Below are positions 46,703 to 56,594 of a DNA stretch of 64,000 bases, one piece after another. Position 1 is the first letter of the stretch. Each line of letters begins with the position of its first letter. The DNA lies in contig JAJEKV010000183.1 in NCBI GenBank assembly GCA_021234155.1, positions 126,001-190,000 of the forward strand, given 5' to 3'. Below the pieces are notes generated by a model. That model saw only the letters and a list, made by a program, of their open reading frames with translations. It had not been told where the DNA came from and ran no database searches. The DNA comes from Isoetes taiwanensis. Its lineage: Eukaryota > Streptophyta > Lycopodiopsida > Isoetales > Isoetaceae. The translations under genes were made by a program, and so were the position numbers.

Positions 46703-47897
46703 CTTTTGTTGGCTATCTTGCTTGCGTCAGATTTGCCACCAACTTGTCCTTTTCCGCCCGGCGAGGTCAAGGCGGGAGCGGTTGTCAAGGCTTCCTTCAA
46801 CAACTCAAATCATGCTTGGGCTTTCTTGAGCCAATGGTCGGCCCAATTTTTGACTTTCTCCGTTTTTGTCAAGTCCGGATGTGGGGCTGCTATCTTTTGC
46901 GAAGTTCTTCACGAACTTTCTGTAATACCGCTAGGCCAAGGAAACTTCTTGACCCGTGGGCGTTCTTTGGTGCTGGCCATTGGATTCTTGCTTCAATCTT
47001 GGCGGGTCTGCCGAGATTCCTTCCGCTGAAATCACATGACCGAGGTATTCCACCTTCTCATTTGCGATGGTGACGCCCGACAACTTGGCATACAAGCCGA
47101 TGCCTCCTTAACTTCTCGAGCACCTTTTCGAACGTCTTTGCGCATGCTCTTCAATGGATTTCTTGTGACACCGAATGTCGTCGAAGAATACTATCACAAA
47201 GGTGTCCAAGTATTCTTTCAAGATGTCGTTCATGAGTCTTATGAACGAGTGGGGCATTGGATAGCCCAAATGGCATTACGGTGAATTCGTAATGCCCATA
47301 TCCGGGTCCCCGAAAGCCGTTTTGTGGATGTCCTCTTCCTTTATTCTGATCGGTGATAACTTTGATCTTAGGGTCCATCTTGGAGAAGACCTTTGCCCTT
47401 TGGAGTTGGTCCATCAAGTCGCCCTCGACATTGGGAGTGCGACTTGTTCTTGATGGTGTGCTTGTTCAATTGTGCGTAATCTATGCACATCTCAAGCTTC
47501 CATCCTTCTTCTTGACAAAGAGGATGGGTGCCCCAAATGGTGAGACACCGGGCCCTGATGAAGCCTAGATCGAGCAATTCTTGTAGCCGCTTCTTTAGCT
47601 CGGTGAGTTCATGTGTGGTCATTCTATATGGGGCCTTGCTTGTCGGCTTGGTCCCCGGGTTCGAAAGTGCTATCTCACACTCTACTCCCTGTAAGGAGGA
47701 AGCTTCTCGATCTCATCCGGAAAGAGATCGTGGAACTCCGTAATCAAGTTGGCGATTGGCTTGGGTAACTTGTTGAGCCCCTTGTCTTCCTTTTTGCTTT
47801 CTTCTGACTCGGGTTCCTCAATCTCAAGTTTGAAGATGTATGCTACTTTCTCGCTCCTTATAGATTTGAGCGCCTTCTTAACGGACATACATTGCAT
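46703..47897 (-). pseudogene. Gypsy reverse transcriptase, broken
   Basis: Order on the minus strand: pre-RT LPPYRE (47682-47897 frame), the MTTHELTELKKRLQELLDLG block and LEMCIDYAQLNKHTIKN. Then come the QRAKVFSKMD block, YEFTVMPFGLSNAP and the catalytic motif VFFDDI at about 47178-47195 (usual YxDD). At least four frame changes occur. The thumb and connection to RNase H (46703-47150) are in scattered frames. Confidence 0.88.
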
Positions 47898-48480
47898 GAT
47901 GGAGGTAATTTCTTTGTGATCTCAATGGCTTTGTCGTCGGGCGTTGGGAAGGTCACCTAAAAGCTTTCCACAATCTATGATGGCCCCCTTTGGACCAAGG
48001 TACTCCATTCCAACGATCAAGTCGTATTTGCCAATGCCCATTACTTACGCCCTATCCGGATATTAATCCCCTGGCAAGTCAATGTCGGGTTGATTCTCTT
48101 CCCACCAGTATGTCTTCTTTGCCACAGCTTGCCAAGATTACGGGCCTTGGTTTGGACTTTAAGGGTTTCAATTTCAACATTTCAACCATCCTCGGGGATG
48201 CGAAGTTATGGCTACTTAGAGTCTATCAAGACTATGAAGGACTTGGCCTTTGCCTTCCCCTTGTGGTGATTACCTTATAACGGGTCTCTCACATTACAGT
48301 ATCTATAGCGGCGAAGATGTGGCACTCACCCACAATGTAATCAGCGTGCCTCCTCGGCCGTTATCTCATCGGAGTGTCCCATCCCCCACTCGCTGCGCCG
48401 AGGCTCATAACAAATGGGCGATTCATTGTATTCGGTGTCCGGCTGGAAACATCTAAAACAGAGCCGCTTCTCCATGCATT
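47898..48480 (-). pseudogene. Gypsy aspartic protease and zinc-knuckle remnants
   Basis: A weak protease-like match (LIDSK.SHNFASPRMVEML, where the family has DSGA/S-H-NF) at about 48140-48230. A cysteine-containing scrap near 48400-48470 lies where the gag zinc knuckle should be. Stops and frame changes occur throughout. Confidence 0.5.
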
Positions 48481-49604
48481 TCTGCGCTTTTCTCCTTGGG
48501 CATCGCCGCAAGAAGGACCGTCACTGCGTTCGAGTAGTTGGATCCTTCTGTTTTTGTCTTTGAAGGACACCCCGCTTTCTTTCTCTTTGTTTCCCACAGT
48601 TTGCTATTATATGGGGACTTTCTTTGGGCTTGGGCTGGCTGCCCTAGGGGTCAGTAGCTCCTGTTGCTTTCCCTCTATCGATAGTAAGGCTGCCTCTGGA
48701 TGCGATGTTCGGGGCCCCGATCCTTGCAAACTAATTGCCTTGGACTCGCTTGAGACATTTGTTTTTGGGGTCTATTGCCCTTACGAGTTTCTGAGTTCTC
48801 GTTCAGCCCTTCTATGTAGCTTTCTACTGCGTGTTTCTCGCTCGAGTTTAGGCACACTCAGTCTTAGCCTCATGAATGTATACGACCGTCTTGTACCCCT
48901 CGCAATCAGAAAAGCTGCATCATGTTCGACTTGTGTTCCCGAGGAACATAGTGTTTCTTGAAGGCTTTTGAGAACTTCTTAAATCGGCATGCGTCCCTGC
49001 TCAACCCATGGGCTTTGGCATAGCCCTTCCACCATATCGTCGGCCCTTTCGGGTTGGGTATTGTCGCCACCCACCACCTTTGTCTTTGTCCTTCATGCCA
49101 TAGGCATTGCCGTACTCGCTCATTTTCGTCCGACCACGCCTCCGCCTCTAGGCCGGATCTGTTCTCGCCCGAGAACTGTTCGAGTTTTCGGGCTTTCCAA
49201 ACATTGCCCAGTGCTGAGTCCACCTTCTTCTGGTAATTTAGGGCCTTAGTGTTCTTCTGTCTGCCGTCTCTCACGGTCCGGCTGCTCGGCCTCTTTTCGG
49301 ACTCAGAGTCCGAGGTTGAGTTTGATTCGAGGTCTCGTGCTGGGGACCTCCTTCTCTTACTCCTTTTCTTGTCTTTCCCCGACTTTCGGGGCGTCGTTTG
49401 TGGCCCGGATGATGCTTGGGCTGCTAGTAGGGCCCTTATCTGGTCCAGGTCTGTTCGCATCTGCGACAACTCTTCTTCTCGTGTCATGGGGCCATATCCC
49501 CGAAGAGGTTCCTTTGAAGGGGGTTGCCTCAGGAGTTTCTTCATCTCTGTTGGGCCTCTGTTTTTTGCTCGATTTGTTCGTTGTTCCCTTTTCTGCATAC
49601 ACAC
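48481..49604 (-). pseudogene. Gypsy gag
   Basis: The main open frame is 48906-49604; an ATG lies at 49598 (the frame also opens with GTG). It has an acidic/basic N-terminal part (TREEELSQMRTDLDQIRALL coiled-coil-like, then KDKKRSKRRRSPARD), followed by a capsid-like region (KLEQFSGEN, WWKGYAKAHGL, then FKKFSKAFKKHYVPREHKS). The remainder (48481-48905) continues in other frames toward the zinc-knuckle scrap. Confidence 0.75.
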
Positions 49605-49822
49605 AGATTGGTCATGGTTGTATGCGGTTAGTTTTGTTTATTCATTTGCATTATATGTGTTGTTGGTATAGTTACGGAACAAAATATATCAACAAAACAT
49701 TTAAAATGCAAAAAGAAGTTATATTTATATTATATAATATGTTTACTACAAAAGACTTAGGTATCAAGATTCCTAACTATTCTTGATAACTTGGTAGGAT
49801 GGATTATCCTCTAGGAACTTCT

Positions 49823-50719
49823 TCACTTGGGCTGTTCCCATTGAATGACCCAAGTTCCTAAGGACGTTGGATGAAGATCCACCTCAAAAGCTCTCGCCAA
49901 GTCTTCGACCGCTGGCCGGAGATATAAGTCTGCGGTCACCGCCAGTCTTCCCTGCCGCCTGTAAGGTATGGCGAAGTCGAAAACATCGAGTGCTACCGCT
50001 CTCTTCACCAGGATGGCATACTCGGTGTTGAGGGGTAGCCGAGCATGCCGGCCAAATCCTGCGAGCGCGATTAGCATCGACACTCCTTCCTCGCCCCTGG
50101 GGGTGAATTTGCGGTGAATTACCGCTATTCTTCCATCCATGAGCAGGGGAAGGTAATACCGCAACAACCTGTCGTTGCGTGACGGGTCCTCGGCCGCTCG
50201 GTATCCAGCTCTGTGCCTGCCCGCAAAATCATCAACCTCCAGAGTGGTGAACTCCACCTGTAGTCCCGGTATTTGCTGGAAGCTCTCGGTCGAACTCGCC
50301 TCTTCTTTTGTTCCTTTTTTCTTTCTCGGCGTTCATATTTCTTGATGGCGAGTCACCCTTCCCTCTTAGTTTCGACCTCGGCAATGCTCTTCTTTGCTCC
50401 TCTTGCTTATTTTTTCTCGAATCCGGGCCGACTTGTTCTTCATTATCGGCTCTGGCGTGCGGCATCCTTTGTTCCTCTGGGGCCTTGGTTCTCTTTTTTT
50501 CCTCTGCGGCTCCCTCGTCCTCTTCCTCAATCACTTCCGTTGCCTCGAATGTACTTCCTCTTCTTGATTTTGCTTTCGTTGAAGGTTCTCCCTCACTTTC
50601 GAAGAAGATTATTCGTTAGGGTTAAGGCTCTGGAGCATGCGCCAAATCGTACCGGCATCAACGGCGCTGGTCGCTTCGCCTGGGCCGGCTTTCCTCGCAG
50701 TCTGCTTGGTTCGCGCCAT
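49823..50719 (-). pseudogene. Additional ORF upstream of gag, with H3-like N-terminus
   Basis: From the ATG at 50719 a reading path of about 298 codons leads to a stop at 49823, with two frame changes (near 50610 and near 50250). Segment 1 (50609-50719) is the H3-like 36-codon frame. Segment 2 (about 50610-50232) is highly charged, with Glu- and Lys/Arg-rich stretches (VIEEEDEGAAEEKKRTKAPE). Segment 3 (50257-49823) is a compact, globular-looking domain (DDFAGRHRAGYRAAEDPS, then LLRYYLPLLMDGRIAVIH and ADLYLRPAVEDLARAFEVD) with no recognised family. It is not gag, which starts 218 bp downstream. Both frame changes lie at CAG-containing sequence, so an intact gene is possible. Confidence 0.55.
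50609..50719 (-). CDS. Histone H3 N-tail mimic
   Basis: ATG at 50717-50719 (minus strand), stop TAA at 50609-50611, 36 codons. The first ten residues are MARTKQTARK, identical to the start of histone H3, including the K4 and K9 methylation sites. The next residues (AGPGEATSAVDAGTIWRM) do not follow H3. The frame lies 660 nt downstream of the primer site, below the two leader hairpins. The match ends at K9, so it is not a captured H3 gene. The short stop may be a frame error (see the longer path at 49823-50719). Confidence 0.75.
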   Translation of the reverse strand: MARTKQTARKAGPGEATSAVDAGTIWRMLQSLNPNE

Positions 50720-50930
50720 GTTTGACGGATCGTCAATCGGATCTCGGGCGCCAAAGATCGCCTTAGAGAGCGAGAGCTGGTTTCTAAGGCGGGAACATTC
50801 AAATGAGGGGGGTCTGGTTCTATTTATAGCTTGGGAAATTTTAGGTCAAAATTCAAGTTGCTCTATTTGACATGCTAAGGCACTTATTTACTTAAAACTT
50901 ACACTTATTTCAGACTTTTCCTACTTACTG

Positions 50931-50997
50931 GTCTCACAGGTCGCGCCTCGCTCAAAAACTAAAGTTTAGTTTTTAGACCAGGCGCGAGCTGTGAGAT
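50931..50997. repeat. 67-nt leader hairpin, copy 4
   Basis: GTCTCACAGGTCGCGCCT pairs with AGGCGCGAGCTGTGAGATC. The loop contains an inner perfect inverted repeat AAAAACTAAA/TTTAGTTTTT. Confidence 0.8.
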
Positions 50998-51120
50998 CTC
51001 AAACATCTTTAAGTAATTTAAGCAATTAAAACATGCTATTCTAATTAATTCTTATCTTAGAACTAGCCTTACCACATTAGTTTTCTCAAATTCATCATGT
51101 TTGAGTGACCTTGGCTCGAT

Positions 51121-51187
51121 GTCTCACAGCTTGCGCCTCGCTCAAAAACTAAAGTTTAGTTCTTTGCCCAGGCGCGAGCTGTGAGAC
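51121..51187. repeat. 67-nt leader hairpin, copy 5
   Basis: GTCTCACAGCTTGCGCCT pairs with AGGCGCGAGCTGTGAGAC. It is 190 bp from copy 4 and has the same length. Confidence 0.8.
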
Positions 51188-51380
51188 CACCTTACTTGGT
51201 AAATTTTTGGCTTATTCTTTTTTTAGTCTTATTAAGTTCCAATTCACTTAACTGTTACTAGCTTAGCATAGCTACCAAAAATGAGAAAAAATTTTCCCAC
51301 TTTTCGAGGCTTGAAGCTCCTATCAAGTTAGTACTACTGGGAGTATGGTCAGTGCTTTGCTCTTGGTCTCCAAGAACATA

Positions 51381-51392
51381 GCTCTGATACCA
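51381..51392 (-). other. Primer-binding site, initiator-Met tRNA
   Basis: GCTCTGATACCA on the plus strand, one base from LTR D. It fixes the minus orientation of the element. Confidence 0.92.
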
Positions 51393-51393
51393 C

Positions 51394-52885
51394 TGTGACG
51401 TCCCCTACTCGTATACGATGCCCGCACCGTATACAAACAGGAGTTCATCCCCCGCACCAGCTCCACACTGATACAGGGCCCTCCACATATCACTGTGACC
51501 GTCTAGAGTCCACAGTGGGAAGAGTGAAGTGGTCATTTTACCCCGTCTTCCTCAGGGCCTACCTAGCTGCGGAAGCGTAAACATACACGTCAGTAAATAA
51601 CATCATATATCCACCTCGAAGGGTGGCGCATCAACATCTGCAGAGACAAAGATCAGCACAATACAAAGGAAGTTCCTACCCAAGGCTCAGACACAGGGAT
51701 AGACTGACAAGCTCGGGTCTCCAGAGTTCAGTGCAGACAGAATCATGACAATGGATTGGGCTGGCATAAGAACATGGCATTGGGTTGTCCACTCCATCCG
51801 CCCCTCCTGTGCACACTTTGCAGAGTAGGTTGAAAAGTGTTGGGACTCGACCAGTATTCCGGGTGCATAGCCAAAGGGGCTATTCCCTGGGTTACATCTC
51901 CCAGCCCCGATGGGGCAGGTAGGGATTACTCCCTCGAGGAGATCTACATGTCGACCCAAGGTGACTAGAGAGCCACCGCCCTTATTCGACTTAACCCATC
52001 GGAAGGTGAACACCACCCACGGGGTGTCGAGCCCATGCCTTGCCCGCACTTCGTGAGCAAGCCATTAGACCTAGTCACTCCGATCCCGTAGGCCTTACAC
52101 ACCGTAGGGATCGGTCCAAGGGTCGAACATCAATCTCATTCTAAGCTGCCTCGGCCCCTTCACCCCACAACCGTGTGGGCTCTTGTACACAGGCCAAAAC
52201 TAGTAATGCACTAAGAGGGACTAGCTAGGAGCATCATCTACTAAGCTTTAAGTCTCTACCCCCCTTCCCAATACAATGAGTCCACGTAATACAACCATCC
52301 ATCATATGATCATAAATAAGAAATAATCTAATACATAGAGTCAATTCTTTAGTTAGAGTCAATCTCAGGGTCTGCTTGGCTACTAAGGGCGATTTAATAG
52401 GCTAAACCTACTCGTTCGAAGGCTGGAATGAGGTTTAAGCTATTCAATCGACCAAATACCTGATCTCTGGTTCACTCCTCTTGATCCGGCGCCCATGTCT
52501 ACGCTCGCCGCCGGGATGCGTCGGAAGGATGATCCGACAAGCCGGGCGTCTTTGGCAGATCGTGGGAGTTGGAATTGACTCCTCAAGCGCCTTGAATCAG
52601 ACTCTCAAGGTGTCAGGCGAAAAAGGGAATGTTAGGGTTTGGTGCCTTATGTAGGCTATCAGTTAGGTTTAGGGTTCCCATGACCCTTGGTCTTCCTTTA
52701 ATGGTTTAAAGGTCTAAAGGTGCGCGCATTGCTAAGTGTGCGCACCATTGCAAGTTGCCCCTGTGGCGCCCTTGCTTTGGGTACACGCCGGGCGCATTAA
52801 CGCCGACCGATTTGCGGCGGTACGCTGTGGCGGCCTAAAGATGCGGTATATGTCTTAAGACCGTATATCGTACTGGAACGTCACA
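51394..52885 (-). repeat. Gypsy LTR D (5' LTR)
   Basis: 1492 bp, TGTGACGT to ACGTCACA. It should carry the promoter of the element in minus orientation. Confidence 0.93.
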
Positions 52886-52890
52886 GTTAA
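52886..52890. other. Gypsy target-site duplication, right
   Basis: GTTAA, identical to 42543-42547. Confidence 0.9.
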
Positions 52891-53295
52891 TAAAATCGCT
52901 GTGTATTTTTTGGGTTGCCCGTAGGGGGCAACCTTCTTGTTGGAGGGTGGAGTGACGCATAGAAGGCCTCAATTTGTTAATATGCCATAGAATATTCTAT
53001 ACAAGCGGTTGCAATTTGTTGGGATTAGTTAGGGTTTTTGTGACGCCCGGTGACACTTGGACGGCAACGATTTGGTTGGGATGTGTCTGACGGTAGAGAT
53101 TGTTTGGGTCTATGACAGTGGCATGAATGAGCTCCTTTCTTTTCTTCCGGTTGATCTATGGTAGCGGAAGCAGAAGCGGAAGTAGGGGAATCTGAAGCAA
53201 AATTACAGGGTTAAACCTATCCTTCAATATATAGTTGTCATGTTCTTGAAAGGCGTTTCTGATATTTTCCAATATACAGGCATAGAATATAACAG
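52891..53295. other. Flank of gypsy insertion, no exon recognised
   Basis: Intron-like sequence leading into the ZFWD relic. No CCCH zinc-finger exon was found here. Confidence 0.4.
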
Positions 53296-54934
53296 CTTCT
53301 GCACAGCAAAGCCTTGTTGGACCTAAGGGACAAGTTTATGCCCTTGCGGTGCATGGGGATTCACTATTTGCTGAATGTAATCTAAGGCGTTCTTTGTTGT
53401 GGCCTAAATGCAGGTTTCATAGCATGCTTTTCTGAAATTGCGGTCTGCGCAAACTGTACACTTGGCACTTTATATTAAGACTAGTCTATATATGTTGTTA
53501 AAGGATGGAACTATTCTGGCATGGAGGTTCAGTGTGGCTGCTAGTGCTTTCAAACCTACTTATGGTTTAGGTGGTCATATATGGCCAGTATTTACTTTAC
53601 AAGCTGGAGGAGAACGATTATTTTCTGGTTCAATGGAGAAGACAATAAGGGTAATATTGTGGTACCTTCATATCACTGACAAAGCATATTGTTATTATAT
53701 CACAACTCAAATAACTACTTTTGCATGTTGATGGTGATGAGTCGGGAGATGTTGTTGCCTTAATTGAAAGCCAATACATGGAACGAAGTAGTTTCTTGTT
53801 CAACAGGCGTTAGGCTCTCAATGCTGATAACAAACAGAAGAACAAGAATTGGAAATTATTTTGTTATGCTGTGGTTGAATAGACCTGTTTAATGGGCAAA
53901 TGATATTTCCATAACCTAAACAATTTTACAGGTTTGGGACCTTAATGCCAGGCAATACTTGCACGTTCTTCAAGGGCACTCAAATGTTATCATGTTCCTA
54001 CTTTGTTGGGAACAGTTTCTGTTCTCTTGCTCGTTGGATGGATATATGAAGGTAACATGTTTCTGCATATTACAGGGCTAGTCAGACTTTAATAATTTGT
54101 GGTATCTTGGAATTGCTTATTAGGTATGAGGGCCATCTCCAACTGTACGTCTTGAGACCATTTACACGTACCCTCAAGACTCTGAAGAAGGCGATGTACT
54201 TGATGTAAGGGTATTCTTTTCATGACATTTTGTTCCATAATGGATTTATTATTACTATATGGAATGCAATACAGGGTAGTTGGGATATATGTGTTGCCGA
54301 TTTCGAAGGGAATTTCGAAGCTACAGTATATAGCATCATCATGACATCTCCAATGCTCTAGGCTCATGAGTATGATGAACTATTCTGATTGCAACAACAG
54401 TTTAGTTGACAGAATCTTAAGTCTTAACTTTTTCAAGCTTATACTGCATGGTGCCAGCATGCCAATGATGTTCACATGGTTGCATGCCATGGAGTAACTG
54501 TGCTGGAACAATGCTAGATGTCAAATATTCAATAGACTAAGGAGAGTTGTGGTGCATTGCTGTCAGTGTCAAATCACAGAGGCCATGATATTTGTGCAGA
54601 AAAATTTACCGAATGTTTTGTATCTTCTTGGCCTTTTTGGATGCGTGAAATTTCGAGTCTGGCAGGGCGCTCTGGCTTTATGCAGGACAACTGATGCTCA
54701 GGGGAAGCCAGTTCTTTTATGTTCCTTCAATGACAACACAGTCCGGTTGTTTGATCTGCCAAAGTACGTTGTTCTAATTAAGTTTACTCGCGTTATCTGA
54801 CAAATTAGTTATAGCTTCAATAAAAGAAGGGCACTTTACAACGCGGATGAAATACGGTCTTTGCAGACTGGCCCAACAGGTCTTATTTTTTTTGTGATAA
54901 TTGTGGGAATATGAAGGTTTGGCGCTGCTCATAG
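53296..54934 (+). pseudogene. ZFWD (CCCH zinc finger plus WD40) gene relic
   Basis: Six exon-like blocks with GT-AG edges spell the WD40 half of the plant ZFWD family. Block 1 starts at 53296 (GPKGQVYALAVHGDSLFAE). Block 2 runs about 53501-53650 (DGTILAWRF, LFSGSMEKTIR). Block 3 is 53932-54051 (VWDLNARQYLHVLQGHSN, LLCWEQFLFSCSLDG). Block 4 is 54124-54210 (GPSPTVRLETIYTY). Block 5 is 54666-54763 (GKPVLLCSFNDNTVRLFDLP). Block 6 is 54815-54934 (DEIRSLQTGPTG, then NCGNMKVWRCS and stop). Block 4 has TGA where the family has Trp (VWG), and block 6 needs a frame change in a T run. The N-terminal CCCH fingers are missing. Confidence 0.85.
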
Positions 54935-55475
54935 TGCACATTCAACATTCTGCCTTGTAATATTAATTCGTAAAATAAGAGATTATTCTGGTCTTATCTT
55001 GTGTAATAAGGTGAGATGCTCTTTCTGATATTATATTTTTTATAGGAAGCATCATTTTCCATATGGAAATCTGTCTTTTCTGGAATGGTGATTGGAAGCC
55101 TTTATTCATTTTGATTTTGATGGTTTTTCTGTGCTGATATATCAGTATTCAAGCTGGATTAATTATCAAGAATAATAGATCAAGTAGCAGGTGGTCCTAG
55201 AAAACCTCAGTAACGTAGGTTTGGTTACACATCTCTTCAAAGTTGGGACTAGTATGTGTCTGCACTCTACTCTATTAAACATGAAGTTCAAAAAGTTTAC
55301 AACAGAACTGCAAAGCTGATTTCCAGTTGAACTACTAAGTTCTGTGTTGCAGGAAGTCATATCAACAGAATTAAGATTAAAATCAGAACATGATTAAAAT
55401 CTAAAATTTTTATTCATTGTGTTATAAAATTGTTCCAAAGAAATGCTATAGTAACAAACATTTGATATCATTAGC
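54935..55475. other. AT-rich, no gene recognised
   Basis: Nothing recognised on either strand. Confidence 0.5.
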
Positions 55476-55658
55476 TTGTTACCTACAGATATTCAACATC
55501 ATTCTAATAATGTTAACATATGTTTAAATGTCATAGAGCAATGGATTGGAACTGCAAGAAAGCTGGGACATGCAAGTCAAGCTGTCAATGCATTTGTAGA
55601 AGCATATCATAACACCATGGAGGGGCGTTTCCTGGACATAGGCCACAGAGAATCTTGA
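55476..55658 (+). pseudogene. Scrap of a second MULE transposase
   Basis: About 40 residues (EQWIGTARKLGHASQAVNAF, then VEAYHNTMEGRFLDI) align with the region around the catalytic Glu of the transposase at 38549-41276 (HANQETNAAIEAYHNQMKRR). It is a different sequence, so it comes from another MULE lineage or the FAR1-like relatives. No further domain or TIR was found. Confidence 0.5.
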
Positions 55659-56594
55659 TAGCATCTGAAGATATATCACGAAATTTTAAAAAACCAAGGA
55701 ATTCTCATACTTCTTAGTTAAAAAGTTTTGTACTAGACTCGATTTGAACTCCACTCCTTAGTGAAATCTCCATACTTCCATTTCCAAACATATGCTTCTC
55801 TTTTCCTTGAAAAAAGTATTTTGAACCCTAATGGTTCTAAAATGTTCAAAGTAATTGTGCATGCATCAATGGCTCCTCTAAAGGGCAACCCATTGATACG
55901 TTAGCATCTTGTTTTTTCTTTTGATGTGGCTATATCCGAATATACCACAGATATACCCGTGGTTTAAATATGACCACATCTGATATATACACATATTTCC
56001 TATCCAGGAACATTTAGAGGATGTCATATGTCCCTATCGGATGGGGCCATAATATATTTCCTATCCAGGAACATTTAGAGGACGTCATATGTCCCTATCG
56101 GATGGGGCCATATATATGTGGTATGATGTACTATCTATCTACTCCACATTCTGCAAACTAATGGCTGATAGATTAGCCGGACTTCACTTCCTGTGAATGA
56201 CCCCCCTATAAATGGCCCAGAGAGTAGTGACGGAAAGCTCTTTGACTAGTCCTGGACCAGAGGGCCACTCCCGTATGCCTTCTCCACCATTGACCTCGAG
56301 CCACGTATACAAGATTTTTTTCAATGTACGCAGAATTTTTGTTGACATTTAGACAACATTTTGTATTACCTTTTGGCTAACCTTCCGGCTCTCTTTATCT
56401 TACTTTCTGATTTCGACCACCCAAAACGCGGGGTAGGAGCACGAAAGGGTGGTTAAATCTATTGTCAATTGATGTACATTTCATTACTTTTTTTTAACGG
56501 GATTGGGCGTGAGACTATACATCTTCAAATATTTGTGGGAATTACATTGGCGTAACTGATTCATCATTAGGCCTTTATTAGAAAGTTTTTCCAA
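55659..56594. other. No gene; contains a 61-bp tandem duplication
   Basis: Positions 55993-56053 and 56054-56113 are near-identical copies (atatttcctatccagg...). Nothing else recognised. Confidence 0.6.

Larger units (their letters stand above)
42548..52885 (-). mobile_element. Complete Ty3/gypsy chromovirus with additional 5' ORF
   Basis: 10,338 bp, flanked by a perfect 5-bp duplication GTTAA. Transcription would run right to left: 5' LTR 51394-52885, primer site 51381-51392, leader hairpins, additional ORF, gag, protease remnant, RT, RNase H, integrase with GPY/F-like module, chromodomain, 3' non-coding region, duplicated polypurine tract, 3' LTR 42548-44025. Integrase after RNase H defines Ty3/gypsy, and the C-terminal chromodomain defines chromoviruses. 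All genes carry frame changes. The region between the primer site and gag is unusually long (about 1.8 kb). Confidence 0.95.

Noticed and set aside
49249-49786. Plus-strand hydrophobic frames of 140-156 codons
   Set aside because: They are antisense to gag (48906-49604); the hydrophobic look comes from the complement of Lys/Glu-rich codons.
50609-50719. Captured histone H3 gene
   Set aside because: Identity ends after K9. The next residues and the rest of the ORF do not follow H3, so it is a short mimic and not a gene capture.
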